DNA from: CBDBBY01 sp965203795
GTDB taxonomy: Bacteria; Pseudomonadota; Alphaproteobacteria; Rhodobacterales; Rhodobacteraceae
Direction of reading: 5' to 3'
DNA: 64,000 nt
NCBI GenBank assembly: GCA_965203795.1
Contig: OZ241915.1
Coordinates: forward strand, 1,922,001 to 1,986,000
The notes under the pieces are model-generated. The model was not told where the DNA came from. It saw only the letters and a program-made list of their open reading frames with translations, and did no database searches. A program made the translations under genes and the position numbers. This document shows, piece after piece, positions 1 through 8,848 of the stretch. Position 1 is the stretch's first letter. Each line of letters opens with the position of its first letter.

Positions 1-475
1 AGAACGGCTCGTCCAGAAGGATGACCGGCCGATCCTCCATGAGCGTCCGGGCGAGGGCCACGCGCTGCCTCTGGCCTCCGGAAAGCTTTGCCGGCCGCTT
101 TCCGGCATGCTCGGAAAGGCCGACTTGATCGACCAGGCACCGCGCCCGGTCCCAGTCGGGCGCTTCGCCGCGCAGCCGGGCGCCGATGACCACGTTGGAA
201 ACGACGTTCGACCAAGGCAGCAGCAGGTCGCTCTGCGCCATGTACGCAACGCGGTCCGAAATCGTCCCGCCGTCGGCGGCTCGGATCGAACCGCTGAAAT
301 CGACATGCGTCTCGAGTCCCGCAACGAGTCTGAGCAGCGTCGTCTTGCCCGCGCCGGACGGTCCCAGCAGGCAGGTCCAGCGGCCCGGCGCGAGCGTCAG
401 CCGGATTTCCGGGAACAGCGGCTTCCCGCCGCTCGACGCGCCGCCGCGCAGATCGATTCCGACCGGCGGCGTCAC
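1..475 (-). CDS. ABC transporter ATP-binding protein, ThiZ-like (3' end outside window)
   Basis: The reading frame shows a Walker A loop (GPSGAGKT, about 340-365), a Q-loop (AYMAQSD) and an LSGGQRQR signature followed by Walker B ending in LLDEPF at the window edge. It is therefore the nucleotide-binding subunit of an importer of the nitrate/taurine/pyrimidine-precursor class. The gene lies directly downstream of the ThiY-like gene on the same strand, so it probably powers uptake of a thiamine precursor. The start is uncertain. The frame stays open upstream to about 597. I chose the GTG at 475 because a GGAGGA lies 15 nt upstream and the conserved fold begins soon after; a GTG or TTG nearer 570-580 is possible. 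The C-terminal third is outside the window. Confidence 0.8.
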   Translation of the reverse strand, partial: MTPPVGIDLRGGASSGGKPLFPEIRLTLAPGRWTCLLGPSGAGKTTLLRLVAGLETHVDFSGSIRAADGGTISDRVAYMAQSDLLLPWSNVVSNVVIGARLRGEAPDWDRARCLVDQVGLSEHAGKRPAKLSGGQRQRVALARTLMEDRPVILLDEPF

Positions 476-596
476 GTCAAGCGCTGCGCCATCCTCCGGA
501 GTCGAGTTCGCAGCAGCGAAGCAGCCCGGAACGCCCTGCCCCGCCGTTCTGAACCCCGAAGGCCTTCCCAATCCGCGCCGAAGCACGGCGCTTGGC

Positions 597-1538
597 TCAT
601 TGCGCGGTCACGTCGATTGCCAGCGCGGGGGCGTCGAGCACCGAAGGAACAAGCCCGGCGTCGAAGAGGAACTCCTCGAACCGCCGGTACCGCCCGGCGT
701 CGAGCGCCGCAGGCCTGAGGGCGAATCTCGGAATCGTGTCGAACCACGCCCTGTTGTTCAGCTCGTCCGACAGTTCCGCCGAGGTCGACGCGAATATCCG
801 CCAGCTCTCCTCCGGGTGGTTGACGATGTACTGCGTCGCCTTCTCCGTCGCAGACAGGAACCTCGAAGCCGCGTCGCGATCCAAGGAATCCGGATTCGCC
901 ACGTAGATCAACTCGTCGAACGGCGGCAGCCCTTCCTCTTCCAGATAAAAGCAGCGTCCAGGAACCCCGGCCAAGTCCATCTGCGTCAGCTCGAAGTTGC
1001 GGTAGGCGCCGATGACCGCGTCCACCTGATTCGACATGAGCGAAGGCGAAAGCGACCAGTTGACGTTGACCAATTCGACGTCCGCAAGCCCGAAGCCATG
1101 CCTCGCGAAAACAGCCTCCAGCAGCGCCTCTTCGACGCCCGCAACCGAGAATCCGATCTTCCTGCCTTTCAGATCGGCAATCGAATCCGCCGTCCCGTCG
1201 TCCCTGACCAGAAGGCAGTTCAAGGGCGTGGCGACCAGCGTTCCGACCCGCGCCAGCGGCAGACCTTCGTGCACCTGCAGATGCAGCTGGGGCTGGTATG
1301 AAACCGCCAAGTCGGCCTTGCCCGCGGCCGCGAGCTTGGGCGGATCGGACGGGTCCGCGGGCGCGATGATTTCGACATCGAGTCCCTGCTCGGCGAAATA
1401 GCCGTTTTCCGCGGCAATGATTATCGGCCCGTGATCCGGATTAACGAACCAGTCTAGCACGAGCGTGAGCTTGTCGGCGGCCATGGCGCTGGTCGCCCAA
1501 ATCGCCAGCGCAACCGACGCAGCAGCTTTGTGAATCAT
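597..1538 (-). CDS. thiY: ThiY-like thiamine-precursor (pyrimidine) binding protein
   Basis: A 313-residue periplasmic binding protein of the NMT1/THI5-like family. Residues 1-20 form a signal peptide ending AMA. The mature start (KLTLVLDWFVNPDHGPI) is the hallmark of HMP/formylaminopyrimidine-binding ThiY proteins: it has the LDW-x-x-NPDH pocket region and the following ENGYF-x-x-GLDVE segment. An ACGGAGATTGAC ribosome site sits just before the ATG. It precedes the ABC ATPase, and a TPP riboswitch lies about 390 nt upstream on the same strand, so expression is probably shut off by thiamine pyrophosphate. The usual permease gene (thiX) is not between them and would have to lie outside the window or be lost. 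The family assignment is secure; the exact ligand is inferred. Confidence 0.88.
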   Translation of the reverse strand: MIHKAAASVALAIWATSAMAADKLTLVLDWFVNPDHGPIIIAAENGYFAEQGLDVEIIAPADPSDPPKLAAAGKADLAVSYQPQLHLQVHEGLPLARVGTLVATPLNCLLVRDDGTADSIADLKGRKIGFSVAGVEEALLEAVFARHGFGLADVELVNVNWSLSPSLMSNQVDAVIGAYRNFELTQMDLAGVPGRCFYLEEEGLPPFDELIYVANPDSLDRDAASRFLSATEKATQYIVNHPEESWRIFASTSAELSDELNNRAWFDTIPRFALRPAALDAGRYRRFEEFLFDAGLVPSVLDAPALAIDVTAQ

Positions 1539-1917
1539 GTCAATCTCCGTTTTGCTGGGCCGCGCCGCAACGCGACCTGTTTGACTTTCCCAACGCCGAG
1601 CCCGACCAAACGTCGCCTACCCGACGCACTTGATGCCTGCTTCCGTGTCCACGGGATCCGCCAGGATCTCCGCCTGGGCGGAGCCTGTCCGGCCACCCGG
1701 GCCTCCACGGCTTCGCACGCCTCCGTTCTCCTGAACGCGGCGGCCGCGTCCGGGGTGCGAGCGACGCGCCGACGAGGCTTCCAGGCCCGTCCGCCGCCAA
1801 GCGCCACGGGAGTCAAACTGCGCAATCGCAAGTGCTGCCTGATGCCCCATTGGTGATCCTCGTCGCCGCGGCCGAGGGGACGCCACAAGGCGAAACGGTT
1901 TCGCTGAGCCATGGATT
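1539..1917. other. Leader region between TPP riboswitch and thiY, no convincing gene
   Basis: About 380 nt separate the riboswitch from thiY. Short frames are open on the minus strand (for example 1617-1886 and 1535-1912), but none resembles a protein I recognise and their composition is arginine/glycine-rich, as out-of-frame GC-rich DNA usually is. It may be a long leader or the remains of a lost thiamine gene. Confidence 0.4.
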
Positions 1918-2010
1918 GAACCCGTTCCCTACGCCGGCATTGCCCGGATCAGGTTCGATGGGTCAGCGGTGTCGCTTCTCAGCCCGGCTCGGGCACCCCA
2001 ACGGTGGTTC
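1918..2010 (-). promoter_or_regulatory. TPP (THI-element) riboswitch
   Basis: The minus strand carries the conserved core of the thiamine pyrophosphate aptamer: GGGGTGCCC, then GGCTGAGA, then ACCCATCGAACCTGATC, then CCGGCGTAGGGA. A closing stem forms from GAAC plus CCGTT at the 5' end against AACGG plus GTTC at the 3' end. The order and spacing match the family throughout. It faces thiY and the ABC ATPase, which fits thiamine-repressed precursor uptake. I could not identify the expression platform (terminator or hidden ribosome site). Confidence 0.95.
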
Positions 2011-2012
2011 GA

Positions 2013-2925
2013 CTATACAGGGTACCGGACGAGTTTCAAGGCAATGATCGGGTTCAGAAATTTGCGGAGCCTGGGTTTTCGGATTCGGCCGTTTCCGTCG
2101 CGGAGGACAATGGCCGACCGGCACCGCGTTCCTCGCGGCACGGGCCGAGGCTGCCGAAAGCGGCGCGGAGGCGTCCCGCCAGCCGACCATCCCGGCCCGC
2201 TGGTGATCTTTGCAAGAAACAATGGGCTCGCGTCCGAGGCGGTGGGAGTGTCCAGACGGACGCTGTTCCGCCGCCGACGGCTTGCGGAAGGCGGCCTCGG
2301 GGCAAGCCGTCCAGGCCCGGCAATCGTTCCGGCATCGATTCAATTCGCTTTGGCACGGGCAATCCATTCAAGCGGCGCGCCCCACATCGGTGCTCGGCAA
2401 CCGGAGTTGGAAACCGTCGCCAGCGAGCTCCGCGCGATCTCCGGCGTCCTGTGCGAATCGCGCCAATCCTGGGCGGCGCAAGCCACACGGCTGCTGAACG
2501 GCATCGCCCTCGGCCGAGGGCCGCAGACGACGGCAGGCCATCCGCCGCATGCGGCGCCGGCAGCGCCGAAAGCCGGGCTGCGTGTCGGAACGGGTTGAAC
2601 GGCCGCCCGCCGACCGGCGCGGAACGGAGTCGGCGATCCGGAACGGCCGCGGCCGCATGGCCGCGAACCGGGGCGGGCGCGGCCCGGATCCCGCTGCGGC
2701 GCATGCGGCTTCCGGGCGCAAACAAATGCTGGACATCCGGCCACCCCCCCCGTATAGGTTCATGCGTCCGCCCGCGGGCGTCGACGCGGCTCGTTTGAAT
2801 GCCGAATTCCCTTTCAGGCGCGCTGGCGAGGCTCCGGGCTGGATTAAGCAGGGTTCTGCGCATCCGCTTGATGCGGAGGCGCGGAGAGAGCCCTGCGGTC
2901 CAACATTGATGATGGAGCGACGCTC
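2013..2925. other. Gene-free stretch of about 900 bp
   Basis: All six frames contain long open stretches because of the high GC, but none gives a recognisable protein, a good ribosome site plus start, or a domain motif. I see no RNA gene or repeat. The last 80 nt should hold the promoter of the following lipoprotein gene; a small CGCATC...GATGCG hairpin lies near 2858-2875. Confidence 0.4.
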
Positions 2926-4788
2926 ATGAACACGAAACTGATCGCATCTCTCGCGTGCGCCGCGGCCTTGGCGCTCGGCGCCTGCTCCGGCGGCGGCACC
3001 CCGGCGGGTCCGGCGGCGCCGACAACTCCCGATCCTGCGGATCCGGCGGCGCCGGACGACAGGACGGACCCCGAGAAGGCTTTCGACGATGCGCTGGCGG
3101 AGGCGGAAAGGGATCTGGCCGCCGCCCGGGCCTTGGTGACTGCGGCGGAGAGAGCCGCCAGGGCCGCAGGCACGGACGCCGCCCGGACCGCGGCGCAGAT
3201 GGAAATCGACGAGGCGCGGGACGCCTTGGCCGCCGCCGTGCGGGCGGCGAAGGCGCTGTCGGCGCCTTCCGGCGACTACGACAGGATCGGCGCGGCGGCC
3301 ATCCAGGTCGACAAGGCGGAAGCCGCCGAGGACGAGGACGAGGCGAAGCTGCGCATGGCCGAAGGCAGCACCGGATGGGCGGGCTCGTCCGCCCTGGTCA
3401 TCGGGAAGGAGATCCTCCGGCCCGCGCCCTGGGTCACGTTGATCCGCAGGGACAACCGCCGGAACGCCGACGGCACCGACGCCGCGACCCTGCTGACGGC
3501 GGAGAAGATCCCGGCGGTCATGCATGAGGACGGGAAGATCGTGATGTCCGACGGGCTGGGCAGCAGCGGCGACCGGCTGCGCATGCGGGGGGCCCCGGTC
3601 ACCCATGCGCTTGGCATTCAAGGGGTGAGCGACAATAGCCGGCGTCTGGCTTATGCAGGCGCTTTCCCCGCGCCGCGTCAGTATCTGGACCCCCATGGCG
3701 GCGGAAACGACGGCGTCGAGCCGAAGCTTGTCGCCGGGCTGAGGATCACTCCGAGCGGGCTTGTCGTGGACCTCGGAGGAAAGGGCGCGACCGGCATCGA
3801 TGTCAGACGCGCCGCCTCCTACGCCAGCCCTGGGCAGGTCTTGCACAACGGGTCGAGCGGCGGATACGATCTGACGCTGGATTTCGGCCGCCCGTCGGCC
3901 TCGCCCGAGGGCAACGCCGAGCATTACTGGAACGCCGCGCTCATGCCGTCGCCGGAGTATCTGGAGGACTACAGCAGCGTGTTCAAGGACGGCGAGCGGG
4001 TCCTCCCGCTGGGCGCCTACGCCTTGCGGCTGTCCAACCACGCCGGCCTGGACAGGAATCTCGAGGATCCGGACGACCCGGCGGCCTCCGCGCGCGACGA
4101 CGTGAACCACTACCTGTCCTACGCGGCCTACGGGCACATGGAGTTCAGGTACCGCCTGGCCGAGCAGGACAGAGTGCTGCCCTCGCAGCGGATCTTCCCT
4201 TTCCACGTGGGCTACGACGCGTTCAAGGACGAGGAGGGCATGAAGACCACGGACATCGCCGACGGGATCGCCAAAGGGACGTTCAAGGGCCGGACCCTGG
4301 CCTCGCAATTTGCGATCCACGCCAACTACGGCGGCGGCGGCATCGGCTCGTGGCCGCTCTTGACGGGCGCCTACTACCTGAGGCTGCGGGGCGACGTCGA
4401 GCTGACCGCGACGATCTCCGGAACCGCCGCCGACAACAAGATCAGCGGCAAGATCAAGAACCTGGAGTCCTGGGACGCGAAAGGGTTCTGGGAGGACTAC
4501 GCCGCGATCTCCGGCGATCTGGCGCTCCAGGAAACCGCCATCGGTGCCGCGGGATCCTTCGCCGGCGTCGTCGACACATCCTCTCTGACGGCGTTCGCGG
4601 AGGGAGGCTACAAGGGGAACTTCTACGGACCGCCCGCCAGCCTGGAGGCTGCCGGGATCTGGTACCTCCAGGACGGCGTCCCCGACCTCGCAACGGCCCG
4701 GAACCTGTCAATCCTGGGCAGCTTCGGCGCGGCGCTCGTCCGCGAGGACGGCAGCTGGGGCGTGGCGAAGCCCGCCGCCGGCAACTGA
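2926..4788 (+). CDS. Surface lipoprotein with coiled-coil N-terminus and TbpB-like beta-barrel C-terminus
   Basis: A 620-residue lipoprotein. The signal peptide ends in a lipobox (LALGAC, Cys20), followed by a Gly/Pro-rich linker. An Ala/Glu/Arg-rich heptad-like segment (about 55-130) is probably an alpha-helical coiled coil. The rest is beta-rich, and near residues 565-580 it contains GGYKGNFYGPPA followed by E-AAGIW, the recurring motif of transferrin-binding-protein B beta-barrels (PF01298-like), as also found in Slam-exported lipoproteins. The start is supported by GGAG 9 nt upstream. It stands alone and a strong hairpin follows it. The ligand is unknown; TbpB-like proteins may bind host proteins, haem carriers or other partners. 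No Slam gene or TonB receptor is visible in the window, so surface export is inferred from the fold. Confidence 0.75.
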   Translation: MNTKLIASLACAAALALGACSGGGTPAGPAAPTTPDPADPAAPDDRTDPEKAFDDALAEAERDLAAARALVTAAERAARAAGTDAARTAAQMEIDEARDALAAAVRAAKALSAPSGDYDRIGAAAIQVDKAEAAEDEDEAKLRMAEGSTGWAGSSALVIGKEILRPAPWVTLIRRDNRRNADGTDAATLLTAEKIPAVMHEDGKIVMSDGLGSSGDRLRMRGAPVTHALGIQGVSDNSRRLAYAGAFPAPRQYLDPHGGGNDGVEPKLVAGLRITPSGLVVDLGGKGATGIDVRRAASYASPGQVLHNGSSGGYDLTLDFGRPSASPEGNAEHYWNAALMPSPEYLEDYSSVFKDGERVLPLGAYALRLSNHAGLDRNLEDPDDPAASARDDVNHYLSYAAYGHMEFRYRLAEQDRVLPSQRIFPFHVGYDAFKDEEGMKTTDIADGIAKGTFKGRTLASQFAIHANYGGGGIGSWPLLTGAYYLRLRGDVELTATISGTAADNKISGKIKNLESWDAKGFWEDYAAISGDLALQETAIGAAGSFAGVVDTSSLTAFAEGGYKGNFYGPPASLEAAGIWYLQDGVPDLATARNLSILGSFGAALVREDGSWGVAKPAAGN

Positions 4789-4807
4789 CCCCGCCCCGGA
4801 GGCCCGC

Positions 4808-4845
4808 GCTCCGCCGGCGGCCTTGGACAAGGCCGCCGGCGGAGC
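4808..4845 (+). terminator. Perfect 17-bp hairpin after lipoprotein gene
   Basis: The arms 4808-4824 and 4829-4845 are exact inverted repeats around a GGAC loop, 20 nt after the lipoprotein stop codon. No T-run follows. It may end transcription without a U-tract or protect the mRNA 3' end. It lies between convergent genes (hemC comes from the right) and could serve both. Confidence 0.7.
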
Positions 4846-4954
4846 GGCCGCGCATTGCGGCCGCACGGCACCGAAATCCGGGCTGCGCTCTGAAAACGGG
4901 CCGGCCTGCCGGTCGATGGTCAGCACGAAACAGATGCCGCTGCGCGGTGGCGGG

Positions 4955-5923
4955 CTATCGGCCCAAGAAAGCAATCCAGGCGCGGAACTCCGGATCCATG
5001 TCCCCTAGGAGCCGCTCCGCGAGGCGCTGGCCAAGCTCCTCGGCGCCCCCGACCGATCCGCGCAATGTTGCCGCAATCGAAGCGCTGCCGTCTTCACGCA
5101 GCACCTCCCCGGAAAGTTGCAGCCGGGTTCCGTCCGCCGCCGCGTGGGCTCCCACAGGCAGGCCGCAGTATCCGCCGACCCCGCGAAGAAACGCGCGCTC
5201 CGCGTCGGCGCGCGCCATGGACGCCTCATCGTTCACTTGTGCCAGGACGCTGCGCGTCCTTTCGTCGTCAACCCGGCATTCGATGCAGATCGCTCCTTGG
5301 CCCGGAGCCGGAAGCATGGTGTCCATCGGAACGGGTCGCGCGGAAGCCGTGCGCGCTCCCAGCCGTTCCAGCCCCGCCATCGCGACCAGCATCCCGTCGG
5401 CAGTTCCGTCAGCCAGCTTTTTCAGCCGGGTATCGACGTTGCCCCGCAGTTCCGCCACCTTGATGCCCCTTCCAAGGCGCATGACTTGCGCCCGCCGCCG
5501 CGCGCTCGAGGTTCCGACAACCGAGCCTGCCGGCATGTCATCCAGCCGGGAGTAGCGCGCCGAAACCAAGGCATCGCGCGCGTCGGCTCGCGGCAGCACG
5601 CAGGCGATCGCGAGCCCTTCGGGCTGCTCGACGGGCATGTCCTTCAGAGAATGCACGGCCATATCGATCCGGCCGTCCAGAAGCGCCGCTTCGATTTCCT
5701 TGCAGAACACGCCCTTCCCGCCAAGCTCGCGAAACGGCCGACTCCTGTCGAGGTCGCCTGCGGTCGCGATCGGCACGAGCTTCATTCCGCCGAGGTCGAA
5801 TCCGCACGCCTGCGCAATCCTGCAACGGGCTAGCTCCGCTTGCGCGATCGCAAGAGGCGAGGCCCTTGTGCCGATGCGGAGCGCGCATTCGGCTCGGGAT
5901 TTCCGGTTCGGATCTTTGTGCAT
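4955..5923 (-). CDS. hemC: Hydroxymethylbilane synthase (porphobilinogen deaminase)
   Basis: About 322 residues. It joins four porphobilinogen units into hydroxymethylbilane in haem synthesis. The conserved blocks are all present: RIGTRASPLA at the N-terminus, the GGKGVF(C)KEIE and DMAVHSLKDMP active-site segments, VGTSSARRRAQ, LRGNVDTRLKKL and LPAPGQGAI. The dipyrromethane-anchoring Cys sits in GGYCGLPVG, matching the alphaproteobacterial DGSC-type loop. The frame is open to 6010, but that would overlap the divergent hemE start, so I chose the ATG at 5923 (an ATG at 5938 is also possible). It is divergent from hemE across about 76 nt, which must contain both promoters. Confidence 0.95.
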   Translation of the reverse strand: MHKDPNRKSRAECALRIGTRASPLAIAQAELARCRIAQACGFDLGGMKLVPIATAGDLDRSRPFRELGGKGVFCKEIEAALLDGRIDMAVHSLKDMPVEQPEGLAIACVLPRADARDALVSARYSRLDDMPAGSVVGTSSARRRAQVMRLGRGIKVAELRGNVDTRLKKLADGTADGMLVAMAGLERLGARTASARPVPMDTMLPAPGQGAICIECRVDDERTRSVLAQVNDEASMARADAERAFLRGVGGYCGLPVGAHAAADGTRLQLSGEVLREDGSASIAATLRGSVGGAEELGQRLAERLLGDMDPEFRAWIAFLGR

Positions 5924-5999
5924 TCCAGCAGCACGCATTTTTCTGGAGACGCTTAAGGTTCCTTCGCGGCTGTGGCAAACAGCGCGCGGGTGCGCATGC

Positions 6000-7052
6000 A
6001 TGGAATCCATCGATAGAACAGCAAAGCCGCTGATGCGCTCGCTATCGGGCGAGCGGCTGCAGGTGCCGCCTGTCTGGATGATGAGGCAGGCCGGCCGCTA
6101 CCTGCCCGAATACCGGGCGGCGCGGGCCAAGGCGGTCGATTTCCTGCGGCTCTGCTACACTCCCGAACTGGCCGCGGAGATCACGCTCCAGCCCGTGAGG
6201 AGATTCGGCTTCGACGGCGCGATCATGTTCGCCGACATATTGCTGATTGCGCACGCGCTCGGCTCAGAGGTTTGGTTCGCGGAGGGCGAAGGCCCGAGGC
6301 TTTCCCCTATCTCGGACTCGGGCGGCATCGACAGGCTGAAGCATCCCGACGACATCCACGAGACGCTTTCGCCGGTGTACCGAACGCTGCAGCTGGCCGG
6401 TTCGGAGCTGCCCGCCTCCGCCTCTCTGATCGGGTTCGCAGGCGCTCCGTGGACCGTGGCCACTTACATGATCGCTGGCCGCGGGGTTCCCAACCAAGCG
6501 CCCGCGCTGAGATTCCTGTCCGAGGAGCCGAGCGCCTTCGCGCGGCTGATGGATCTGCTGACGGATGCGACGTCCTGCTATCTGGCGCGTCAAGCCGAAG
6601 CGGGGGCGGACGTCCTGATGATTTTCGACAGCTGGGCCGGATCGCTTCCCGGCGGCGCCTTCGAACGCTGCGCGGTCGATCCTGTCCGCAGGATCATCCG
6701 GTCAATCAAGTCGCGGCATCCGCGCATGCCCGTGATCGCGTACCCTCGCGGAGCGGGCGAAAGATATGCCGGGTTCGCGGCCTCGACCGGCGCGGATTGC
6801 ATCGGGCTGGACGAAACGGTCGATCCCGGCTGGGCGGCGGCGGCTTTGCAAACGGACGGTTGCGTTCAAGGCAACCTCGCGCCCCGGCACTTGGTGGATG
6901 GAGGCGACCGCCTCGTTGCCGAGACGAGGCGGATAGTCAGGGCGTTCGCCGGAGGTCCTCATGTCTTCAACTTGGGACACGGAATCACTCCCGATGCCGA
7001 TCCGGAAAATGTCGAACTGATGCTTCGAACAATCCGCGGCGGCGCTTCGTAA
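6000..7052 (+). CDS. hemE: Uroporphyrinogen decarboxylase
   Basis: A 350-residue HemE that decarboxylates the four acetate side chains of uroporphyrinogen III to give coproporphyrinogen III, the substrate of HemF encoded just beyond. The N-terminal PPVWMMRQAGRYLPEYR signature is complete, and the second signature region GFAGAPWTVATYM is present, as is the FDSWAG active-site segment. The C-terminal FNLGHGI block is also complete. The start ATG at 6000 gives the usual length. It is convergent with hemF (51 nt between stops), so three consecutive haem steps are clustered here. Confidence 0.97.
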   Translation: MESIDRTAKPLMRSLSGERLQVPPVWMMRQAGRYLPEYRAARAKAVDFLRLCYTPELAAEITLQPVRRFGFDGAIMFADILLIAHALGSEVWFAEGEGPRLSPISDSGGIDRLKHPDDIHETLSPVYRTLQLAGSELPASASLIGFAGAPWTVATYMIAGRGVPNQAPALRFLSEEPSAFARLMDLLTDATSCYLARQAEAGADVLMIFDSWAGSLPGGAFERCAVDPVRRIIRSIKSRHPRMPVIAYPRGAGERYAGFAASTGADCIGLDETVDPGWAAAALQTDGCVQGNLAPRHLVDGGDRLVAETRRIVRAFAGGPHVFNLGHGITPDADPENVELMLRTIRGGAS

Positions 7053-7103
7053 ATCGCGCCCCTTGGCGGCTGGACGGCACCGCAGCCAGCGGCGCCATGC
7101 GTG

Positions 7104-8006
7104 TCAGGGCCAAGCGGCAAGCGGAGGCAGGCTCATCAATACGGCATCCGGGTCATGGCCGGTCTCGAGCCCGAACCGCGTGCCCCGGTCGTAAACGAGG
7201 TTGAATTCCACGTAGAGGCCGCGATGCGCCAGCTGAGCCTCGCGATCCTTGCAATCGAAGGCTTGGCCCATCCGCCGCCGCGCGATCGGAATGAATGCTT
7301 CCAGGAACGCCTCGCCCACCTCACGCACGAACGCGAAATCCGCCTCCCAGTCGCCGGTGTTGAGGTCGTCGAAGAATATGCCGCCGACGCCGCGCGGGCG
7401 TTTCCGGTGCCGGACTTGGAAATACTCGTCCGCCCAGGACTTCAGCCGCTCGTACCGCCCCCGCTCATGCCGTTCGCAGGCGGCCTCCAGCACCCGGTGG
7501 AATTCGGCCGTGTCCTCAGGATACTCGATGCACGGGTTCAGGTCCGTGCCGCCTCCGAACCACCAGCCGCCCGGGGTCCAGAAAATCCGCGTGTTGAAAT
7601 GCACGGCGGGCACATGCGGATTGGCCGTGTGCGCGACGACGGAGACGCCGGATGCCCAGAATCTGGAATCGGCTTCGAAGCCGGGCATCCGCTTCCGCGA
7701 CGCCAGCATCCGCGCGGGGGCTTCGTCGAGCCTGCCGAACACGGTGGAAACATTCACGCCCGCTTTTTCAAACACCCGGCCGTTCCGGAGCATCGCCATC
7801 TCGCCGCCGCCTGCGTCGCCGCCTTCGGCGGGAACCCGTTTGGTGGGCTTGAAGCTGAACGCGGCAGGCTGCCCGCTAACCGGATACGAGCGCTCCAGCT
7901 CCTCGAAGCTGCTGCGGATTTCGTTTCGAAGCTGCGTGAACCAGCCGCTGGCGCTTGCCTTCTCGGCCTCCATCGGCCCCGCTTGCGCGCTTGGCTCAGC
8001 CGCCAT
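7104..8006 (-). CDS. hemF: Oxygen-dependent coproporphyrinogen III oxidase
   Basis: A 300-residue aerobic HemF that converts coproporphyrinogen III to protoporphyrinogen IX using O2. The signature region is intact: an N-terminal GGGEMAMLRNG segment, then VHFNTRIF, WWFGGGTDLNP, the GVGGIFFDDLN block and the YVEFNLVYDRGT-x-FGL end. The frame is open further upstream, but that part overlaps recR and is compositionally out-of-frame. The ATG at 8006, preceded by GGCGGGATCGGC and 17 nt after the recR stop, is the sensible start, so recR and hemF are probably cotranscribed. Its presence means haem synthesis here can use oxygen. Confidence 0.96.
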   Translation of the reverse strand: MAAEPSAQAGPMEAEKASASGWFTQLRNEIRSSFEELERSYPVSGQPAAFSFKPTKRVPAEGGDAGGGEMAMLRNGRVFEKAGVNVSTVFGRLDEAPARMLASRKRMPGFEADSRFWASGVSVVAHTANPHVPAVHFNTRIFWTPGGWWFGGGTDLNPCIEYPEDTAEFHRVLEAACERHERGRYERLKSWADEYFQVRHRKRPRGVGGIFFDDLNTGDWEADFAFVREVGEAFLEAFIPIARRRMGQAFDCKDREAQLAHRGLYVEFNLVYDRGTRFGLETGHDPDAVLMSLPPLAAWP

Positions 8007-8023
8007 GCCGATCCCGCCGCGCC

Positions 8024-8668
8024 TCAGACGTCCTTGCGCGCGTCGAGGGCGGCGGCGATCGTGCCCTCGTCCAGGTAGTCGAGCTCGCCCCCGATCGGCA
8101 CGCCGGTTCCGAGCGACGTGACCTTGACACCGACTCCCTGCAGCTGTTCCGCGATGTAGTGCGCCGTCGTCTGGCCCTCCACGGTCAGGTTGAGCGCGAG
8201 TATGACCTCGGACACCGATTCGGCTGCGACCCGCTCCATCAGCTTGGGCATCCTGATTTCGTCGGGACCCATGCTGTTCAGCATGGACAGCAGTCCGCCA
8301 AGGACGTGGTAGCGGCCCTTGAAACTCCCCGCCCGCTCCATTGCCCAGAGGTCGGCGACATCGGCGACCACGCAAATTTCGCCTTTGGCGCGGTTTTCGG
8401 CCGCGCAGATTTCGCATCGATCCGCTTCAGAGAGGTTCCCGCATTCATCGCATTCCCGAATCAGCTGGGCGACCTCCAGCATAAGCTTCGCGAGCGGTTC
8501 CATCTGCTTGGACTTCCGCTTCAGCAGGTGGAGCACGAGCCGCCGCGACGAGCGCGGGCCGAGCCCCGGAAGCCTCGCCATCTCGTCAATCAAGTTGTTG
8601 ATTTCGCTTCGTCGCTTGATCAAGAGCCGTTCACCGCCATTGGTTCCGTACGCACGGCAGCGCCGCAC
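8024..8668 (-). CDS. recR: Recombination mediator RecR
   Basis: About 200 residues. RecR works with RecF/RecO to load RecA on gapped DNA. Visible features are the N-terminal helix-hairpin-helix (LARLPGLGPRSSRRL context), a four-Cys zinc finger (CDECGN...CEIC) and a Toprim domain (ICVVADVADLWAMER onward) ending with the GVPIGGELDYLDEGT Walker-B-like tail. The first ATG (8668) gives about 15 extra residues; the TTG just before IKRRSEIN, with GGTGAACGG upstream, is an alternative start. It follows dnaX on the same strand, as in most bacteria, but the ybaB/ebfC gene normally between them is missing. Confidence 0.95.
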   Translation of the reverse strand: MRRCRAYGTNGGERLLIKRRSEINNLIDEMARLPGLGPRSSRRLVLHLLKRKSKQMEPLAKLMLEVAQLIRECDECGNLSEADRCEICAAENRAKGEICVVADVADLWAMERAGSFKGRYHVLGGLLSMLNSMGPDEIRMPKLMERVAAESVSEVILALNLTVEGQTTAHYIAEQLQGVGVKVTSLGTGVPIGGELDYLDEGTIAAALDARKDV

Positions 8669-8699
8669 GTTGCCGCCGACAGGTTGTTAGCAGAATGCC

Positions 8700-8729
8700 G
8701 CGGCGGGCTGCAGGCGGAAAGCCCGCCGC
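8700..8729 (-). terminator. Hairpin between dnaX and recR
   Basis: Ten-base arms (8700-8709 and 8720-8729) form an inverted repeat in the 180-nt gap between dnaX and recR. There is no T-run in either direction. It may attenuate or process dnaX mRNA; weak evidence. Confidence 0.3.
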
Positions 8730-8848
8730 GAGGCGGGATTCAGCCCCCGGTGTCCCGCTCCGAAGTGCGGCCGGATCCCGGGAACCCGGCCGCTTGCGTA
8801 TGGATCCTTGTCAGCAGCGCCGCGGCCGAACGCCATTCCGGCTGTGTC

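Noticed and set aside
2368..4320. A 650-codon open frame on the minus strand opposite the lipoprotein gene
   Set aside because: It is the antisense of a gene with a lipobox, ribosome site and beta-barrel motif. Its own translation is arginine/glycine-rich with no domain.
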